From: JBFJVZ01 sp041623895
GTDB taxonomy: Bacteria > Planctomycetota > Planctomycetia > Pirellulales > Pirellulaceae
DNA: 10,904 nt
Direction: 5' to 3'
Assembly: GCA_041623895.1 (NCBI GenBank)
Contig: JBFJVZ010000275.1
Coordinates: forward strand, 1-10,904
Part shown: positions 1-5,500 of the stretch, piece by piece
Layout of the letters: every line of letters starts with the position of its first letter
Numbering within the stretch: the stretch's first letter is position 1
Made by a program: the position numbers and the translations under genes
The notes under the pieces: model-generated
What the model was told of the DNA's origin: nothing
The model's input: only the letters and a program-made list of their open reading frames with translations
Databases searched by the model: none

Positions 1-1353
1 CGCTATTTCATTAAAACGACCGCTGTAGCCGGTGCTGCCGCGTCAGTTCCTTATTTTTTCTCCGCGCCCAAAACGCTTGCTGCTGAGACCAAGAGCAAGA
101 ACGACCGCTTCAACATTGGTGTCATCGGTGCCGGCGGGATGGCGGGCGGCAATATGCGATCAGCTAAAGACTGGTTGGATGTCGTCGCCATTGCCGATGT
201 CGATGCGGGCCGCCGCGACGGATTCAACAAAAACATCAGCGGTGGAAAAGCCGATGTCTACGAAGATTACCGCAAAGTGCTCGAGCGAGATGATATCGAT
301 GTGATCCACGTGGCCACACCCGATCACTGGCATACCAAACCGCTGATCGAAGCGATGTTGGCGGGCAAAGATGTGTACTGCGAAAAACCATTGACGCTGA
401 CGATCGACGAAGGCAAGCTGATCCGCAAAGTCCAGAAAGAGACAGGCCGCGTGGTTCAAGTCGGAACCCAGCAACGCAGCACTTTTAACCTGTTCGTCAA
501 AGCGATGGCGATCGTCGCCGAAGGTCGCTTGGGTCAAATCAGGCAGGTACAAGCAGCGATTGGCGGCGCACCGACCAGCCCGCCCATCCCGGTCGCGGAT
601 GTCCCCCAACAGCTGAACTGGGAACGCTGGCTCGGACCGGCACCCAAAGTTGACTACCGGCACTTGCCACCCAAGAACGGCAAAGGTCGCGGCAACACCA
701 ATTGTCACTACGAATTCCGCTGGTGGTACGAATACAGCGGCGGCAAGCTGACCGATTGGGGTGCGCATCACGTCGATATCTGCAACTGGGCGCTGAAGTT
801 GAACGGTCAAACTGCTGGACCGGTTTCGATCGGCGGTACCGCCCAGCATCCGGTCGAATTCAAGAACGGCTACCCGGTGCAAACTGATCGCTATAACACC
901 GCCACCAGCTTTCAGTTCTCCGTCAAGTACCCCGGTGGAACGGAGATGATTATTCGCAACGATACCGACAACGGTGTCTTGATCACCGGGGACAAAGGTC
1001 GGATTTTTGTTAGCCGCGGCAAGTTAGCTGGGAAGCCCGTTGAGGATCTCGCCAACAATCCGCTGCCGGAAGATGCCATCGGTAAAGTCTACAAGGGGCT
1101 GCCCATGGAGCGCAACGAACGTAGCGCCCATTGGGCAAACTTCTTGCACTGCGTTCGCCAGCGAAAAGAGCCAATTTCGGACGTGCATACTCACATGCAG
1201 ATGCTCAATGTCTGTCACCTGGCAGGTATTTCGGCGCGCTTGGGTCGCGATCTGAAGTGGGACGACGGCAAGGAAGAAATCGTCGGCGACAGCGAAGCCA
1301 ACTCCTTCCTGTCGCGTCCCTACCGAGAGGGATACGAAATCGACATGTCTTGA
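1..1353 (+). CDS. Gfo/Idh/MocA family oxidoreductase, Tat-exported, 5' end outside window
   Basis: NAD(P)-dependent oxidoreductase of the Gfo/Idh/MocA family, whose members oxidise or reduce sugars, cyclitols and their derivatives; the substrate here is unknown. The frame is open from base 1, so the start lies upstream; 450 residues are visible. The first residues (RYFIKTTAVAGAAASV) look like the end of a Tat twin-arginine motif plus its hydrophobic segment, so export is likely. The Rossmann glycine motif GVIGAGGMAGG is at visible residues 40-50, the cofactor/active-site EKP motif (CEKPLTLTID) at 127-136, VQVGTQQRS at about 152-160, and the family's second-domain motif DWGAHHVD, with the presumed catalytic His, at 252-259. 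The segments LNWERWLGPAP and FRWWYEYSGGK are, from recall, typical of the secreted planctomycete/Verrucomicrobia subgroup. The gene ends at TGA. The next gene on the same strand begins 186 bases later, also with a Tat signal; cotranscription is possible but an inverted repeat lies between them. Confidence 0.93.
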   Translation, partial: RYFIKTTAVAGAAASVPYFFSAPKTLAAETKSKNDRFNIGVIGAGGMAGGNMRSAKDWLDVVAIADVDAGRRDGFNKNISGGKADVYEDYRKVLERDDIDVIHVATPDHWHTKPLIEAMLAGKDVYCEKPLTLTIDEGKLIRKVQKETGRVVQVGTQQRSTFNLFVKAMAIVAEGRLGQIRQVQAAIGGAPTSPPIPVADVPQQLNWERWLGPAPKVDYRHLPPKNGKGRGNTNCHYEFRWWYEYSGGKLTDWGAHHVDICNWALKLNGQTAGPVSIGGTAQHPVEFKNGYPVQTDRYNTATSFQFSVKYPGGTEMIIRNDTDNGVLITGDKGRIFVSRGKLAGKPVEDLANNPLPEDAIGKVYKGLPMERNERSAHWANFLHCVRQRKEPISDVHTHMQMLNVCHLAGISARLGRDLKWDDGKEEIVGDSEANSFLSRPYREGYEIDMS

Positions 1354-1377
1354 GCGTGGGTGACGCGAGGAAGTGAG

Positions 1378-1454
1378 AAACAACGGATAGACGCCGATGA
1401 ACAGGGATCAGCTGTTGGATTTTATCCGTGTTTATCCGAGTTCATCCCTGGTTT
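1378..1454. repeat. Imperfect inverted repeat built from GGAT/ATCC units
   Basis: The left arm (about 1378-1408) and right arm (about 1424-1454) are imperfect reverse complements around a loop of about 15 bases. Each arm carries three GGAT-type cores (ATCC in the right arm) spaced 10-11 bases apart: ATCCGTG, ATCCGAG and ATCCCTG on the right. From recall, strings such as TTATCCGTGTTCATCCGTGG recur between genes in many planctomycete and related genomes, so this is probably a dispersed REP-like repeat. It could also fold as a terminator-like hairpin for the upstream oxidoreductase gene, although no T-run follows. Confidence 0.6.
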
Positions 1455-1539
1455 CGCCGAACCCCGCGATTTCCACGAGTGTTATACTTCATAGGTTCTG
1501 CCCCTCACCAACCTCAAGGTACAAGGTAAAGGTCCAATC

Positions 1540-2538
1540 ATGAGTGACCAACGACCGGTTAATCGTCGTACGTTTCTGGAAACAACCGCTGCCGTAGCCG
1601 CCGTGACAGCCGTCGGTTCAAAGCTTGGTGCCGCCGAGGCAGCCCAGCCGACTGCCGAGACTCTGGTCGGACATCTGTACAACGGCTTGAGCGAGCAGCA
1701 AAAGAAAGCGGTTTGCTTTGATTGGGATCACCACGACAAGAAACGCGGTCTGCTGCGGACCTATGTCGCCAATAACTGGAACATCACCAATCGGGAAATC
1801 AACAGCGACTTTTACACCGACGAAAATCGTGACTTGATCAAACAGGTGTTCGAGTCGATTGTGCATCCCGATTGGCACGAGCGGTACTACCAACAGCTTG
1901 AAGACGATGCCGGTGGATTCGGCAATGAACAGTCCATCGCGATTTTCGGCAAACCCGGCGATGGCAAATTCGAGATGGTGATCACCGGTCGCCACATGAC
2001 GTTGCGATGTGACGGTAATTCGACGGATCACGTCGCCTTTGGTGGGCCGATTTTCTACGGTCACGCTCCGGTCTTTAACGAAGATCCCAAGCACACCGAC
2101 AACGTGTTCTGGCATCAAGCGGTCGCCGCCAATGACTTGTACAAAATGTTGGACGGTCGCCAACAAAACCAGGCTTTGCTGCCCAAGACACCTCGCGAGC
2201 AAGCTGTCGGTTTTCGCGGTCCCAAATCGCAACTGCCCGGTTTGCCGGTCACCGACATGTCGGCCGACCAAAAAGAACACATGCAAAAGATCCTGGCGCT
2301 GTTGGTGGAACCGTATCGCCAAAGCGACCGGGACGAAGCCTACCAGTGCATCAAGGCTCAAGGCGGTTTGGACGCCTGTTCGTTGTCGTTCTACAGCGAC
2401 AATGACATTGGCAAAGACAAAGTCTGGGACAACTGGCGAGTGGAAGGCCCTTCGTTTGTCTGGCATTATCGCGGCGCCCCGCACGTGCACGTATGGGTAA
2501 ACCTGGCCGATTCGCCCGACGTCAAGCTGAACGCCTAA
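1540..2538 (+). CDS. Tat-exported DUF3500-family protein
   Basis: A 332-residue protein that I assign to the DUF3500 family (function unknown) from its overall pattern: the segments IAIFGKPGDGKFEMVITGRH and GGPIFYGHAP, then an HTDNVFWHQA stretch, and near the C-terminus a GPSFVWHYRGAPHVHVWVN block. The N-terminus has a twin-arginine motif (NRRTFLE, residues 8-14), an Ala/Val-rich segment (15-25) and a plausible cleavage region at LGAAEAA (29-35), so it should be exported folded. Histidines are frequent at conserved-looking places (H64, H65, H152, H175, H185, H192, H315, H317), which would suit a metal or ligand site; that is inference. The ATG is preceded by purine-rich AAGGTAAAGG about 6 bases upstream and opens directly on the Tat signal, supporting this start. 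Its TAA overlaps the TAG of the convergent giant gene by four bases. A TATACT at 1483-1488 is a possible -10 element, but I see no matching -35. Confidence 0.8.
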   Translation: MSDQRPVNRRTFLETTAAVAAVTAVGSKLGAAEAAQPTAETLVGHLYNGLSEQQKKAVCFDWDHHDKKRGLLRTYVANNWNITNREINSDFYTDENRDLIKQVFESIVHPDWHERYYQQLEDDAGGFGNEQSIAIFGKPGDGKFEMVITGRHMTLRCDGNSTDHVAFGGPIFYGHAPVFNEDPKHTDNVFWHQAVAANDLYKMLDGRQQNQALLPKTPREQAVGFRGPKSQLPGLPVTDMSADQKEHMQKILALLVEPYRQSDRDEAYQCIKAQGGLDACSLSFYSDNDIGKDKVWDNWRVEGPSFVWHYRGAPHVHVWVNLADSPDVKLNA

Positions 2539-5500
2539 CGCGACAAGAACAATCGTTTGGTCAGCAGTCGTGGTGCGCGGACCAGCACATCCGTCTGATC
2601 ATCTTCGGCTTCGATGTTGTTATTCGGTGTGCTGTCGACATCGAATTCGTTGGTGCTGATCACTTGGATCGGAATCTGTTTGACGCCTCGCGTATCGACG
2701 CGTGCATTCAGAACAAGCTGCGCTGAACCGCCCGCGGCCAAACTGCCGACGTTCCAGACGCCGCTGACTGTATCATAAGAACCGGTCAGCGGTTGACTGG
2801 AGATCAACGTCAAGCCAAGCGGCAACAGCGTTTGCAAGGAAACATTCGTCGCCGTCGCCGGACCTGCATTCAGCGTCGTAAACACCACTTGAATGGTGTC
2901 GCCTTCCAGCGGTTCCGCGTTATCCACCGTTCCACTGACCGAGATGTCAACGACTTGAGGCATCACCATCACCTCGCTGTAGTCATCTTCGTTGCTTAAT
3001 GAATTACCGGGCACGCTGTCAGGATCGAACTGGCGAGCCGAGAACACTTCAGCAACGTTGCTGGCCGGTGTGGCGCTGGTCACCGCCGCTTCGATCAGCA
3101 GCGTCGCCGTGTTGCCGGCGGGCAAACTGGTAATCGTCCATTGGCCGGTGGTCGAGTCGTAATTGCCGACGCTGGGCGAATCGGAAACGAAACGCAGGCC
3201 GGATGGCAGCGTGTCACGAACCACCACGTCGGTTGCATTGTCGGGGCCCGCATTGGCAAGCGTGAGCGTGAAGTTGACCGACTGCGACTGATTCGGCATT
3301 GCATCGTCAACGACTTTTACCAACGATAAATCGGCAACCGGCGTGGTAAACGTTGTGCTCGCTTGATCGTCCTCGCTGGCCACATTGTTGCCCGGCGTGC
3401 TGTCGCTGTCTGGCTGATCGATGGCCGTGACTTCCGCAGTGTTCGTTTCCCCGCGGGTGTTGCCGACAGTCGCGGTGACCGTCAAAGTCGGCGTTGATCC
3501 AACGGAAACGTTACCGACATTCCAAATACCGGTTGACGAATTGTAAGTGCCGCTGGTTTGTGTTGCATTCTGGAAACTGACACCGGACGGCAGCCGGTCA
3601 GTGACTTCGACCCCCGTTGCTGTCGTCGGTCCGTCGTTGGTCAATGAAAGTGTGTAAGTGATTGTGTCACCAAAGTTGGGAGCCGAATTGCTGAGAGATT
3701 TGGTTAGCGCCAAATCGACCAACTCAGGAGACAGCAGTGACGATGCCTGATCATCTTCGCTGGGCACGTTGTTGTCCGGTGAACTGTCGGGATCGAGTTG
3801 GCTGCTGGCGATGATTTCAGCTGAATTACTCTTGTCGCCCGGCGTGTCGACCAGCAGGCGAATTTGCAGGGTTGCCGATCCATTGGCCGCCAGCGATGGG
3901 ATCGTCCACACCCGCGAAGCAGGATCGTAACTGCCGATCGAAGGCGTCGCCGACTGGAACGTGACACCGGCCGGCAGCGTATCGCGGACCATCACGCCCG
4001 CCGCATCATCGGGACCGGCGTTTTGCACGCTTAATAAGTAGTTAATGCTTTGGCCGACGTTGGGTGAGTTGTCATCGACTGTCTTGGTCAATGACAAATC
4101 TGCACTGGCGGGAGTAATCGACACCGCAGCCTGGTCATCTTCGGACGCCAGATTGTTGCCCGGCGAACTGTCGTTATCAAATTGGTCTACCGAGGTAACT
4201 TCGGCGGTATTGGTTTTCTCACCCAGCGTATCGACACGTGCGGTCAACTGCAGCATCGCGGAGTTGCTGGCGGCCAGCGAGCCGACATTCCAGACGCCCG
4301 CGCCCGCGTCGTAACTGCCGATCGACGGGCTGGCCCCCACGAAGCTCAATCCGACCGGCAAAGCATCGGCAACCACGATGTTCGTGGCATCGTTGGGGCC
4401 GGCGTTGCTGAGCGTGATCGTGAAGTCAACCGTCTGGCCGATCGCGGGACGGCTAACTGACGCCGTCTTGGTGAGTGACAAATCAGCGATCGCGGGATTC
4501 AAGCTCACCGATGCTTGATCATCTTCCGATTCGATGTTGTTGCCGGGAGTCGAATCGGGATCGTTTTGATCGGACGTGATGACTTGAGCCGTGTTTGTTT
4601 TGGAACCTTGATTGTCGACCCGAGCAATGATTTCCAGCGTCGCCGTGGCTCCGTTGGCCAGGCCACCGAGATCCCAAATACCGCTAGTCGCGTTGTAAGT
4701 ACCGGCGCTCAGGTTGGTCGAAATGAATGAGACGCCGCTGGGCAACGAATCACGGACCGAAACGTTAGTCGCGTCGTCCGGTCCACTGTTGGTTAACGAC
4801 AGATCGAAGGAGACTGTATCGCCAACATTGGGCGCCGGATCGCTGACGGTCTTGCTGATCGACAAATCGGCAATCGGTGTGGTGAAGCTGATCGAGGCTT
4901 GGTCGTCTTCCGATTCGATGTTATTGGCCGGCGTCGAGTCGACATCGGCTTGGTCAGCAGCCGTCACCTGGGCCGTATTCGTACCCGTGCCCGGGTCGTC
5001 AACGCGAGCAACCAGGTTGATGGTCGCCTGATTGTTAGTCGCCAGCGAACCAACGGTCCACACACCGTTGGAGAGATTAAAACTGCCTTGGCTGGGATTG
5101 CTGCTGAGCAGGGTAACGCCCAGCGGCAGTGATTCAGTCACCATCACACCGCTGGCCGTGTTAGGACCATCGTTACGTAATGTGATCACAAAGGTAACAT
5201 TCGTACCAACATTCGGGCTGCTGTCGCTGACCGTTTTGGTTAGCGAAAGATCGATTTGCTGCGGCGCGATCTGGGCGGTCGCCTGGTCGTCTTCGGTGGG
5301 AATGTTGTTCGCGGGAGTCGAATCGGGATCTTGTTGATCAGAGGCCGTGATCTCTGCGGTGTTGACGGCCAATCCAGTGGTGTTGGCGACCGCTACCAGG
5401 TTCAACGCGGCTGTGCCGCCAACCGCAATCGAGCCGACCGTCCAAACGCCGTTGGTTTGGTTGTAGTCGCCCTGGGTGGGTGTTGCTGAAACGAAGGACG

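Noticed and set aside
160..882. 240-codon minus-strand frame opposite the oxidoreductase gene
   Set aside because: It is antisense to a gene with clear family motifs, has no domain, and its composition matches a shadow frame.
1618..2490. 290-codon minus-strand frame opposite the DUF3500-like gene
   Set aside because: It lies wholly within the real gene on the other strand and shows no recognisable motif or start signal.
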